Origin: Auanema rhodensis
Lineage: Eukaryota > Nematoda > Chromadorea > Rhabditida > Rhabditidae
Length of the DNA stretch: 64,000 bases
Direction: 5' to 3'
NCBI GenBank assembly: GCA_964057225.1
Contig: OZ059897.1
Location: 17,360,001-17,424,000, forward strand
Shown here: positions 52,402 to 64,000 of the stretch, one piece after another
Numbering within the stretch: position 1 is the first letter of the stretch
Layout: each line of letters starts with the position of its first letter
Translations under genes and position numbers: made by a program
The notes under the pieces: generated by a model
Told to the model about the DNA's origin: nothing
The model's database searches: none
The model's input: the letters and a program-made list of their open reading frames with translations, nothing else

Positions 52402-53632
52402 CACGGGAAGCGAGTTTCATACCAAGTGCACATCATGTGTACATTTAATTAGCATAAATTAAAGTTCACGTAAATTTCGAAGTCATGGTTACCATGCACT
52501 AATATCAATGAAAATTTGTTTTTAGACTAATATGGACATGGGGAATCTAATTTTGAAAACCGCATCTTTTTATCTTTCACGGGAAGCGAGTTACATACCG
52601 AGTGCACATCACGTGTACATTTAATTAGCATAAATTAAAGTTCACGTAAATTTCAAAGTCATGGTTACCATGCACCAATATCAATGAAAATTTGTTTTTA
52701 GACTAATATGGACATGGGGAATCTAATTTTAAAAACCGCATCTCTTTATCTTTCACGGGAAGCGAGTTTCATACAAGTGCACATCACGTGTACATTTAAT
52801 TAGCATAAATTGAAGTTCACGTAAATTTCAAAGTCATGGTTACCATGCACCAATATGAATAAGAATTTGTTTTTAGACTAATATGGACATGGGGAATCTA
52901 ATTTTGAAAACCGCATCTCTTTATCTTTCACGGGAAGCGAGTTACATACCGAGTGCACATCACGTGTACATTTAATTAGCATAAATTAAAGTTCACGTAA
53001 ATTTCAAAGTCATGGTTACCATGCATCAATATCAATAAAATATTGTTTTTAGACTAATATGGACTTTGGGAATCTAATTTTGAAAACCGCATCTCTTTAT
53101 CTTTCACGGGAAGCGAGTTTCATACCAAGTGCACATCACGTGTACATTTAATTAGCATAAATTAAAGTTCACGTAAATTTCAAAATCATGGTTGCCATGC
53201 ACCAATATCAATAAAAATTTGTTTTCAGACTAATATGGACATGGGGAATCTAATTTTGAAAACCGCATCTCTTCATCTTTCACGGGAAGCGAGTTTCATA
53301 CCAAGTGCACATCACGTGTACATTTAATTAGCATAAATTAAAGTTCACGTAAATTTCAAAATCATGGTTACCATGCACCAATATCAATAAAAATTTGTTT
53401 TCAGACTAATATGGTCATGTGGAATCTAATTTTGAAAACCGCATCTCTTCATTTTTCACGGGAAGCGAGTTACATACCAAGTACACATCACGTGTACATT
53501 TAATTAGCATAAATTAAAGTTCACGTAAATTTCAAAGTCATGGTTACCATGCACCAATATCAATAAAAAATTGTTTTTAGACTAAGATGGACATGGGGAA
53601 TCTAATTTTGAAAACCGCATCTCTTTATCTTT
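52402..53632. repeat. Mixed monomers between cassette copies 3 and 4
   Basis: Seven monomers. Part of the run (about 52560-53270: CTTTTTATC, AATTTTAAAAACC, CATACAAG with GAATAAG, CATCAATATC, TTGCC) uses the same classes as the HOR-F unit and 17.7-18.4 kb, in a changed order. GGACTTTGGG near 53062 is private. Confidence 0.75.
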
Positions 53633-54335
53633 CACGGGAAGCGAGTTACATACCAAGTGCACATCACGTGTACATTTAATTAGCATAAATTAAAGTTCAC
53701 GTAAATTTAAAATCATGGTTACCATGCAGCAATATCAATAAAAATCTGTTTTTAGACTAATATGGACTTGGGGAATCTAATTTTGAAAACCGCATCTCTT
53801 TATCTTTCACGGGAAGCGAGTTTCATACCAAGTGCACATCACGTGTACATTTAATTAGCATAAATTAAAGTTCACGTAAATTTCGAAGTCATGGTTACCA
53901 TGCACTAATATCAATGAAAATTTGATTTTAGACTAATATGGATATGGGGAATCTAATTTTGAAAACCGCATCTCTTTATCTTTCACGTGAAGCGAGTTAC
54001 ATACCAAGTGCACATCACGTGTACATTTAATTAGCATAAATTAAAGTTCACGTAAATATCAAAGTCATGGTTACCATGCACCAATATCAATAAAAATTTG
54101 TTTTTAGACTAATATGGATATGGGGAATCTAATTTTGAAAACCGCATTTTTTCATCTTTCACGGGAAGCGAGTTACATACCGAGTGCACATCGCGTGTAC
54201 ATTTAATTAGCATAAATTAAAGTTCACGTAAATTTCAAAATCATGGTTACCATGCACCAATATCAATAAAAATTTGTTTTTAGACTAATATGAACATGGT
54301 GAATCTAATTTTGAAAACCGCATCTCTTTATCTTT
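53633..54335. repeat. Four-monomer cassette, copy 4
   Basis: 1934 bp after copy 3. The first three monomers match; the fourth (54160-54335) begins as the cassette member but changes to CAAAATC and ATGAACATGGTGAATC, becoming the first monomer of HOR-H. The exchange lies within this monomer, after about 54235. Confidence 0.82.
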
Positions 54336-56269
54336 CACAGGGAGCGAGTTTCATACCAAGTGCACATCACGTGTACATTTAATTAGCATAAATTAAAGTT
54401 CACGTAAATTTAAAATCATGGTTACCATGCACCAATATCAATAAAAATCTGTTTTTAGACTAATATGGACTTGGGGAATCTAATTTTGAAAACCGCATCT
54501 CTTTATCTTTCACGGGAAGCGAGTTTCATACCAAGTGCACATCATGTGTACATTTAATTAGCATAAATTAAAGTTCACGTAAATTTCGAAGTCATGGTTA
54601 CCATGCACTAATATCAATGAAAATTTGGTTTTAGACTAATATGGATATGGGGAATCTAATTTTGAAAACCGCATCTTTTCATCTTTCACGGGAAGCGAGT
54701 TTCATACCAAGTGCACATCACGTGTACATTTAATTAGCATAAATTAAAGTTCACGTAAATTTCAAAGTCATGGTTACCATGCACTAATATCAATGAAAAT
54801 TTGGTTCTAGACTAATATGGATATGGGGAATCTTATTTTGAAAACCGCATCTTTTCATCTTTCACGGGAAGCGAGTTACATACCGAGTGCACATCACGTG
54901 TACATTTAATTAGCATAAATTAAAGTTCACGTAAATTTCAAAGTCATGGTTACCATGCACTAATATCAATGAAAATTTGGTTTTAGACTAATATGGATAT
55001 GGGGAATCTAATTTTGAAAACCGCATCTCTTTATCTTTCACGGGAAGCGAGTTTCATACCAAGTGCACATCATGTGTACATTTAATTAGCATAAATTAAA
55101 GTTCACGTAAATTTCGAAGTCATGGTTACCATGCACTAATATCAATGAAAATTTGGTTTTAGACTAATATGGATATGGGGAATCTAATTTTGAAAACCGC
55201 ATCTCTTTATCTTTCACGGGAAGCGAGTTTCATACCGAGTGCACATCGCGTGTACATTTAATTAGCATAAATTAAAGTTCACGTAAATTTCAAAATCATG
55301 GTTACCATGCACCAATATCAATAAAAATTTGTTTTTAGACTAATATGAACATGGTGAATCTAATTTTGAAAACCGCATCTCTTTATCTTTCACAGGGAGC
55401 GAGTTTCATACCAAGTGCACATCACGTGTACATTTAATTAGCATAAATTAAAGTTCACGTAAATTTAAAATCATGGTTACCATGCACCAATATCAATAAA
55501 AATCTGTTTTTAGACTAATATGGACTTGGGGAATCTAATTTTGAAAACCGCATCTCTTTATCTTTCACGGGAAGCGAGTTTCATACCAAGTGCACATCAT
55601 GTGTACATTTAATTAGCATAAATTAAAGTTCACGTAAATTTCGAAGTCATGGTTACCATGCACTAATATCAATGAAAATTTGGTTTTAGACTAATATGGA
55701 TATGGGGAATCTAATTTTGAAAACCGCATCTTTTCATCTTTCACGGGAAGCGAGTTTCATACCAAGTGCACATCACGTGTACATTTAATTAGCATAAATT
55801 AAAGTTCACGTAAATTTCAAAGTCATGGTTACCATGCACTAATATCAATGAAAATTTGGTTCTAGACTAATATGGATATGGGGAATCTTATTTTGAAAAC
55901 CGCATCTTTTCATCTTTCACGGGAAGCGAGTTACATACCGAGTGCACATCACGTGTACATTTAATTAGCATAAATTAAAGTTCACGTAAATTTCAAAGTC
56001 ATGGTTACCATGCACTAATATCAATGAAAATTTGGTTTTAGACTAATATGGATATGGGGAATCTAATTTTGAAAACCGCATCTCTTTATCTTTCACGGGA
56101 AGCGAGTTTCATACCAAGTGCACATCATGTGTACATTTAATTAGCATAAATTAAAGTTCACGTAAATTTCGAAGTCATGGTTACCATGCACTAATATCAA
56201 TGAAAATTTGGTTTTAGACTAATATGGATATGGGTAATCTAATTTTGAAAACCGCATCTCTTTATCTTT
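54160..56269. repeat. HOR-H: 6-mer of 1055 bp, two copies
   Basis: Units at 54160-55214 and 55215-56269. The offset of 1055 bp is shown by CACAGGGAG (54336, 55391) and TTGGTTCTAG (54801, 55856), with AATCTTATTTTG nearby in both. The unit has five monomers of 176 and one of 175 (AATTTAAAATC). The first monomer differs on the left (TTACATACCGAG against TTTCATACCGAG), so the duplication end point lies in it. Confidence 0.88.
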
Positions 56270-57500
56270 CACGGGAAGCGAGTTTCATACCAAGTGCACA
56301 TCACGTGTACATTTAATTAGCATAAATTAAAGTTCCCGTAAATTTCGAAGTCATGGTTACCATGCACTAATATCAATGAAAATTTGGTTTTAGACTAATA
56401 TGGATATGGGGAATCTAATTTTGAAAACCGCATCTTTTCATCTTTCACGGGAAGCGAGTTACATACCGAGTGCACATCGCGTGTACATTTAATTAGCATA
56501 AATTAAAGTTCACGTAAATTTCAAAGTCATGGTTACCATGCATCAATATCAATAAAATATTGTTTTTAGACTAATATGGACTTGGGGAATCTAATTTTGA
56601 AAACCGCATCTCTTTATCTTTCACGGGAAGCGAGTTTCATACCAAGTGCACATCACGTGTACATTTAATTAGCATAAATTAAAGTTCACGTAAATTTCAA
56701 AATCATGGTTACCATGCACCAATATCAATAAAAATTTGTTTTCAGACTAATATGGTCATGTGGAATCTAATTTTGAAAACCGCATCTCTTCATCTTTCAC
56801 GGGAAGCGAGTTACATACCAAGTACACATCACGTGTACATTTAATTAGCATAAATTAAAGTTCACGTAAATTTCATAGTCATGGTTACCATGCACCAATA
56901 TCAATAAAAAATTGTTTTTAGACTAAGATGGACATGGGGAATCTATCTTTGAAAACCGCATCTCTTTATCTTTCACGGGAAGCGAGTTACATACCAAGGG
57001 CACATCACGTGTACATTTAATCAGCATAAATTGAAGTTCACGTAAATTTCAAAGTCATGGTTAACATGCACCAATATCAATAAAAATTTGTTTTTAGACT
57101 AATATAGACATGGGGAATCTAATTTTGAAAATCGCATCTCTTTATCTTTCACGGGAAGCGAGTTTCATACAAGTGCACATCACGTGTACATTTAATTAGC
57201 ATAAATTGAAGTTCACGTAAATTTCAAAGTCATGGTTACCATGCACCAATATCAATAAAAATTTGTTTTTAGACTAATATAGACATGGGGAATCGAATTT
57301 TGAAAATCGCATCTCTTTATCTTTCACGGGAAGCGAGTTTCATACCAAGTGCACATCACGTGTACATTTAATTAGCATAAATTAAAGTTCACGTAAATTT
57401 CGAAGTCATGGTTACCATGCACTAATATCAATGAAAATTCGGTTTTAGACTAATATGGATATGGGGAATCTAATTTTGAAAACCGCATCTTTTCATCTTT
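56270..57500. repeat. Lead-in to HOR-I
   Basis: Seven monomers (1231 bp). From 56446 the order TTACATACCGAG, TTTCATACC, TTACATACCAAGTAC, AAGGGC with TTTAATCAGC, CATACAAG matches a HOR-I unit at an offset of 1406 bp. The monomer at 57325 has ATTCGGTTTTAG and follows GAATCGAATTTTG; both markers return at the end of HOR-I unit 3. Private changes include GTTCCCGTAAA near 56333, TTTCATAGTC near 56872 and AATCTATCTTTG near 56941. Confidence 0.8.
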
Positions 57501-60500
57501 CACGGGAAGCGAGATACATACCGAGTGCACATCGCGTGTACATTTAATTAGCATAAATTAAAGTTCACGTAAATTTCAAAGTCATGTTTACCATGCATCA
57601 ATATCAATAAAATATTGTTTTTAGACTAATATGGACTTGGGGAATCTAATTTTGAAAACCGCATCTCTTTATCTTTCACGGGAAGCGAGTTTCATACAAG
57701 TGCACATCACGTGTACATTTAATTAGCATAAATTAAAGTTCACGTAAATTTCGAAGTCATGGTTACCATGCACTAATATCAATGAAAATTTGGTTTTAGA
57801 CTAATATGGATATGGGGAATCTAATTTTGAAAACCGCATCTTTTCATCTTTCACGGGAAGCGAGTTACATACCGAGTGCACATCGCGTGTACATTTAATT
57901 AGCATAAATTAAAGTTCACGTAAATTTCAAAGTCATGGTTACCATGCATCAATATCAATAAAATATTGTTTTTAGACTAATATGGACTTGGGGAATCTAA
58001 TTTTGAAAACCGCATCTCTTTATCTTTCACGGGAAGCGAGTTTCATACCAAGTGCACATCACGTGTACATTTAATTAGCATAAATTAAAGTTCACGTAAA
58101 TTTCAAAATCATGGTTACCATGCACCAATATCAATAAAAATTTGTTTTCAGACTAATATGGTCATGGGGAATCTAATTTTGAAAACCGCATCTCTTCATC
58201 TTTCACGGGAAGCGAGTTACATACCAAGTACACATCACGTGTACATTTAATTAGCATAAATTAAAGTTCACGTAAATTTCAAAGTCATGGTTACCATGCA
58301 CCAATATCAATAAAAAATTGTTTTTAGACTAAGATGGACATGGGGAATCTAATTTTGAAAACCGCATCTCTTTATCTTTCACGGGAAGCGAGTTACATAC
58401 CAAGGGCACATCACGTGTACATTTAATCAGCATAAATTGAAGTTCACGTAAATTTCAAAGTCATGGTTACCATGCACCAATATCAATAAAAATTTGTTTT
58501 TAGACTAATATAGACATGGGGAATCTAATTTTGAAAATCGCATCTCTTTATCTTTCACGGGAAGCGAGTTTCATACAAGTGCACATCACGTGTACATTTA
58601 ATTAGCATAAATTGAAGTTCACGTGAATTTCAAAGTCATGGTTACCATGCACTAATATGAATAAGAATTTGTTTTTAGACTAATGTGGACATGGGGAATC
58701 TAATTTTGAAAACCGCATCTCTTTATCTTTCACGGGAAGCGAGATACATACCGAGTGCACATCGCGTGTACATTTAATTAGCATAAATTAAAGTTCACGT
58801 AAATTTCAAAGTCATGGTTACCATGCATCAATATCAATAAAATATTGTTTTTAGACTAATATGGACTTGGGGAATCTAATTTTGAAAACCGCATCTTTTT
58901 ATCTTTCACGGGAAGCGAGTTTCATACCAAGTGCACATCACGTGTACATTTAATTAGCATAAATTGAAGTTCACGTAAATATCAAAGTCATGGTTACCAT
59001 GCACTAATATCAATGAAAATTTGTTTTTAGACTAATATGGTTATGGGGAATCTAATTTTGAAAACCGCATCTTTTCATCTTTCACGGGAAGCGAGATACA
59101 TACCGAGTGCACATCGCGTGTACATTTAATTAGCATAAATTAAAGTTCACGTAAATTTCGAAGTCATGGTTACCATGCACTAATATCAATAAAAAATTGT
59201 TTTTAGACTAATATGGACTTGGGGAATCTAATTTTGAAAACCGCATCTTTTCATCTTTCACGGGAAGCGAGATACATACCGAGTGCACATCGCGTGTACA
59301 TTTAATTAGCATAAATTAAAGTTCACGTAAATTTCAAAGTCATGTTTACCATGCATCAATATCAATAAAATATTGTTTTTAGACTAATATGGACTTGGGG
59401 AATCTAATATTGAAAACCGCATCTCTTTATCTTTCACGGGAAGCGAGTTTCATACAAGTGCACATCACGTGTACATTTAATTAGCATAAATTAAAGTTCA
59501 CGTAAATTTCGAAGTCATGGTTACCATGCACTAATATCAATGAAAATTTGGTTTTAGACTAATATGGATATGGGGAATCTAATTTTGAAAACCGCATCTT
59601 TTCATCTTTCACGGGAAGCGAGTTACATACCGAGTGCACATCGCGTGTACATTTAATTAGCATAAATTAAAGTTCACGTAAATTTCAAAGTCATGGTTAC
59701 CATGCATCAATATCAATAAAATATTGTTTTTAGACTAATATGGACTTGGGGAATCTAATTTTGAAAACCGCATCTCTTTATCTTTCACGGGAAGCGAGTT
59801 TCATACCAAGTGCACATCACGTGTACATTTAATTAGCATAAATTAAAGTTCACGTAAATTTCAAAATCATGGTTACCATGCACCAATATCAATAAAAATT
59901 TGTTTTCAGACTAATATGGTCATGGGGAATCTAATTTTGAAAACCGCATCTCTTCATCTTTCACGGGAAGCGAGTTACATACCAAGTACACATCACGTGT
60001 ACATTTAATTAGCATAAATTAAAGTTCACGTAAATTTCAAAGTCATGGTTACCATGCACCAATATCAATAAAAAATTGTTTTTAGACTAAGATGGACATG
60101 GGGAATCTAATTTTGAAAACCGCATCTCTTTATCTTTCACGGGAAGCGAGTTACATACCAAGGGCACATCACGTGTACATTTAATCAGCATAAATTGAAG
60201 TTCACGTAAATTTCAAAGTCATGGTTACCATGCACCAATATCAATAAAAATTTGTTTTTAGACTAATATAGACATGGGGAATCTAATTTTGAAAATCGCA
60301 TCTCTTTATCTTTCACGGGAAGCGAGTTTCATACAAGTGCACATCACGTGTACATTTAATTAGCATAAATTGAAGTTCACGTGAATTTCAAAGTCATGGT
60401 TACCATGCACCAATATGAATAAGAATTTGTTTTTAGACTAATGTGGACATGGGGAATCTAATTTTGAAAACCGCATCTCTTTATCTTTCACGGGAAGCGA

Positions 60501-63500
60501 GATACATACCGAGTGCACATCGCGTGTACATTTAATTAGCATAAATTGAAGTTCACGTAAATATCAAAGTCATGGTTACCATGCACTAATATCAATGAAA
60601 ATTTGGTTTTAGACTAATATGGATATGGGGAATCTAATTTTGAAAACCGCATCTTTTTATCTTTCACGGGAAGCGAGTTTCATACCAAGTGCACATCACG
60701 TGTACATTTAATTAGCATAAATTGAAGTTCACGTAAATATCAAAGTCATGGTTACTATGCACCAATATCAATAAAAATTTGTTTTTAGACTAATATAGAC
60801 ATGGGGAATCGAATTTTGAAAATCGCATCTCTTCATCTTTCACGGGAAGCGAGATACATACCGAGTGCACATCGCGTGTACATTTAATTAGCATAAATTA
60901 AAGTTCACGTAAATTTCGAAGTCATGGTTACCATGCACTAATATCAATAAAAAATTGTTTTTAGACTAATATGGACTTGGGGAATCTAATTTTGAAAACC
61001 GCATCTTTTCATCTTTCACGGGAAGCGAGATACATACCGAGTGCACATCGCGTGTACATTTAATTAGCATAAATTAAAGTTCACGTAAATTTCAAAGTCA
61101 TGTTTACCATGCATCAATATCAATAAAATATTGTTTTTAGACTAATATGGACTTGGGGAATCTAATATTGAAAACCGCATCTCTTTATCTTTCACGGGAA
61201 GCGAGTTTCATACAAGTGCACATCACGTGTACATTTAATTAGCATAAATTAAAGTTCACGTAAATTTCGAAGTCATGGTTACCATGCACTAATATCAATG
61301 AAAATTTGGTTTTAGACTAATATGGATATGGGGAATCTAATTTTGAAAACCGCATCTTTTCATCTTTCACGGGAAGCGAGTTACATACCGAGTGCACATC
61401 GCGTGTACATTTAATTAGCATAAATTAAAGTTCACGTAAATTTCAAAGTCATGGTTACCATGCATCAATATCAATAAAATATTGTTTTTAGACTAATATG
61501 GACTTGGGGAATCTAATTTTGAAAACCGCATCTCTTTATCTTTCACGGGAAGCGAGTTTCATACCAAGTGCACATCACGTGTACATTTAATTAGCATAAA
61601 TTAAAGTTCACGTAAATTTCAAAATCATGGTTACCATGCACCAATATCAATAAAAATTTGTTTTCAGACTAATATGGTCATGGGGAATCTAATTTTGAAA
61701 ACCGCATCTCTTCATCTTTCACGGGAAGCGAGTTACATACCAAGTACACATCACGTGTACATTTAATTAGCATAAATTAAAGTTCACGTAAATTTCAAAG
61801 TCATGGTTACCATGCACCAATATCAATAAAAAATTGTTTTTAGACTAAGATGGACATGGGGAATCTAATTTTGAAAACCGCATCTCTTTATCTTTCACGG
61901 GAAGCGAGTTACATACCAAGGGCACATCACGTGTACATTTAATCAGCATAAATTGAAGTTCACGTAAATTTCAAAGTCATGGTTACCATGCACCAATATC
62001 AATAAAAATTTGTTTTTAGACTAATATAGACATGGGGAATCTAATTTTGAAAATCGCATCTCTTTATCTTTCACGGGAAGCGAGTTTCATACAAGTGCAC
62101 ATCACGTGTACATTTAATTAGCATAAATTGAAGTTCACGTGAATTTCAAAGTCATGGTTACCATGCACCAATATGAATAAGAATTTGTTTTTAGACTAAT
62201 GTGGACATGGGGAATCTAATTTTGAAAACCGCATCTCTTTATCTTTCACGGGAAGCGAGATACATACCGAGTGCACATCGCGTGTACATTTAATTAGCAT
62301 AAATTGAAGTTCACGTAAATATCAAAGTCATGGTTACCATGCACTAATATCAATGAAAATTTGGTTTTAGACTAATATGGATATGGGGAATCTAATTTTG
62401 AAAACCGCATCTTTTTATCTTTCACGGGAAGCGAGTTTCATACCAAGTGCACATCACGTGTACATTTAATTAGCATAAATTGAAGTTCACGTAAATATCA
62501 AAGTCATGGTTACTATGCACCAATATCAATAAAAATTTGTTTTTAGACTAATATAGACATGGGGAATCGAATTTTGAAAATCGCATCTCTTTATCTTTCA
62601 CGGGAAGCGAGTTTCATACCAAGTGCACATCACGTGTACATTTAATTAGCATAAATTAAAGTTCACGTAAATTTCGAAGTCATGGTTACCATGCACTAAT
62701 ATCAATGAAAATTCGGTTTTAGACTAATATGGATATGGGGAATCTAATTTTGAAAACCGCATCTTTTCATCTTTCACGGGAAGCGAGATACATACCGAGT
62801 GCACATCGCGTGTACATTTAATTAGCATAAATTAAAGTTCACGTAAATTTCAAAGTCATGTTTACCATGCATCAATATCAATAAAATATTGTTTTTAGAC
62901 TAATATGGACTTGGGGAATCTAATTTTGAAAACCGCATCTCTTTATCTTTCACGGGAAGCGAGTTTCATACAAGTGCACATCACGTGTACATTTAATTAG
63001 CATAAATTAAAGTTCACGTAAATTTCGAAGTCATGGTTACCATGCACTAATATCAATGAAAATTTGGTTTTAGACTAATATGGATATGGGGAATCTAATT
63101 TTGAAAACCGCATCTTTTCATCTTTCACGGGAAGCGAGTTACATACCGAGTGCACATCGCGTGTACATTTAATTAGCATAAATTAAAGTTCACGTAAATT
63201 TCAAAGTCATGGTTACCATGCATCAATATCAATAAAATATTGTTTTTAGACTAATATGGACTTGGGGAATCTAATTTTGAAAACCGCATCTCTTTATCTT
63301 TCACGGGAAGCGAGTTTCATACCAAGTGCACATCACGTGTACATTTAATTAGCATAAATTAAAGTTCACGTAAATTTCAAAATCATGGTTACCATGCACC
63401 AATATCAATAAAAATTTGTTTTCAGACTAATATGGTCATGGGGAATCTAATTTTGAAAACCGCATCTCTTCATCTTTCACGGGAAGCGAGTTACATACCA

Positions 63501-64000
63501 AGTACACATCACGTGTACATTTAATTAGCATAAATTAAAGTTCACGTAAATTTCAAAGTCATGGTTACCATGCACCAATATCAATAAAAAATTGTTTTTA
63601 GACTAAGATGGACATGGGGAATCTAATTTTGAAAACCGCATCTCTTTATCTTTCACGGGAAGCGAGTTACATACCAAGGGCACATCACGTGTACATTTAA
63701 TCAGCATAAATTGAAGTTCACGTAAATTTCAAAGTCATGGTTACCATGCACCAATATCAATAAAAATTTGTTTTTAGACTAATATAGACATGGGGAATCT
63801 AATTTTGAAAATCGCATCTCTTTATCTTTCACGGGAAGCGAGTTTCATACAAGTGCACATCACGTGTACATTTAATTAGCATAAATTGAAGTTCACGTGA
63901 ATTTCAAAGTCATGGTTACCATGCACTAATATGAATAAGAATTTGTTTTTAGACTAATGTGGACATGGGGAATCTAATTTTGAAAACCGCATCTCTTTAT
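57501..64000. repeat. HOR-I: 10-mer of 1758 bp, continuing past the window
   Basis: Units at 57501-59258, 59259-61016, 61017-62774 and a partial fourth from 62775. The GTCATGTTTACC monomer marks each start (motif at 57581, 59339, 61097, 62855), exactly 1758 bp apart, which is ten monomers less two CATACAAG deletions. Units 2 and 3 share AATCTAATATTG, TTACTATGC and CACCAATATGAATAAG; units 1 and 4 share AATCTAATTTTG and CACTAATATGAATAAG at the same positions. TTTAATCAGC occurs in every unit. Confidence 0.92.
63830..64000. repeat. Partial monomer at right window edge
   Basis: A CATACAAG-class monomer with GAATAAGAATTTG, cut 4 bp short of its expected end (next CACGGG predicted at 64005). The array continues to the right. 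Confidence 0.95.

Larger units (their letters stand above)
1..64000. repeat. Continuous 176-bp satellite array (364 complete monomers)
   Basis: Head-to-tail satellite filling the whole window, with every monomer on the same strand. Landmarks by phase (phase 1 = C of CACGGG): CACGGGAAGCGAG 1-13, GTGCAC 25-30, CACGTG 33-38, TTAATTA 44-50, TTCACGT 64-70, CATGGTTACCATG 83-95, GACTAAT 124-130, GGGGAATCTAAT 139-150, GAAAACC 154-160. Spacing of CACGGG-equivalent sites is 176 bp except for four length variants: 39 monomers of 175 bp (CATACAAG), 30 of 175 bp (AATTTAAAATC), six of 145 bp, three of 178 bp. The sum reproduces 15-63829 exactly. No unique DNA, inversion or inserted element was seen. The size and architecture fit a centromeric or pericentromeric eukaryotic satellite; species and chromosome location cannot be read from the sequence. 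Confidence 0.98.

Noticed and set aside
1-64000. Protein-coding genes in any frame
   Set aside because: The monomer is AT-rich with frequent stops. Its 176-bp length shifts frame at each repeat, and every stretch is explained as satellite, so short open frames repeat with the monomer and have no gene-like context.
1-64000. CRISPR array
   Set aside because: The repeat is 176 bp with no alternation of short identical repeats and unique spacers; all of each unit is homologous to the next.
1-64000. Human alpha satellite, Arabidopsis 178-bp satellite or grass CentO/CentC
   Set aside because: Monomer length and motifs do not match what I know of these families. I do not recognise this satellite and leave the species open.
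1-64000. Telomeric repeats, rDNA or transposon insertion within the array
   Set aside because: No TTTAGGG/TTAGGG runs, no rRNA-like sequence, and the monomer length sum closes exactly, leaving no room for inserted unique DNA.

Overview
The whole window is one uninterrupted tandem satellite array. I support no protein-coding gene, RNA gene, transposon, CRISPR array, or unique-sequence island anywhere in it. The basic repeat is a 176-bp, AT-rich monomer (59 G+C in the 176-bp consensus, about 33.5%), always in the same orientation. Phase 1 is set here at the C of CACGGG. On that basis there are 364 complete monomers from 15 to 63829, with partial monomers at both edges. The count closes exactly: 364 x 176, minus 39 monomers with a 1-bp loss (CATACAAG form), minus 30 with a different 1-bp loss (AATTTAAAATC form), minus six with a 31-bp deletion, plus three with a 2-bp insertion, gives the observed 63815 bp. 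A nucleosome-sized, AT-rich, head-to-tail satellite with nested higher-order repeats (HORs) is typical of eukaryotic centromeric or pericentromeric DNA. A flowering plant is my first guess, but I do not recognise the monomer and cannot name the organism or prove centromere identity.

Layout, in order. HOR-A (8-mer, 1407 bp) at 15-4587, then a related tetramer block at 4588-6520. Mixed monomers at 6521-8104. HOR-B (11-mer, 1936 bp, with an internal 528-bp trimer) at 8105-11272. Mixed monomers at 11273-13350, including the first 145-bp deletion monomer. HOR-C (6-mer 1056 bp changing to 7-mer 1231 bp) at 13351-17572. Mixed monomers at 17573-18977. A second HOR-A block at 18978-21439, followed at 21791-22846 by a copy of 7049-8104. 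HOR-D (3806-bp and 1376-bp offsets) at 22847-29258. HOR-E (13-mer, 2255 bp) at 29259-34120. HOR-F (alternating 12-mer and 14-mer units forming a 4570-bp super-repeat) at 34121-45369. HOR-G (8-mer 1408 bp plus a 3869-bp offset) at 45370-51698. Two dispersed copies of a four-monomer cassette from HOR-D at 51699-54159. HOR-H (6-mer, 1055 bp, two copies) at 54160-56269. A lead-in at 56270-57500. HOR-I (10-mer, 1758 bp) from 57501 to the window end.

No genes cooperate here. The informative biology is array evolution. Shared private variants, offsets that are whole numbers of monomers, and mosaic monomers show repeated local unequal exchange, segmental duplication and short conversion-like tracts, with several short-lived HOR families side by side rather than one homogenised HOR. 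The best candidate functional elements are a near-invariant segment around CACGGGAAGCGAG that resembles the mammalian CENP-B box (12-13 of 17 positions), and a short perfect dyad, CATGGTTACCATG, in most monomers. All coordinates and periods were counted by eye from marker motifs. Percent identities were not computed.
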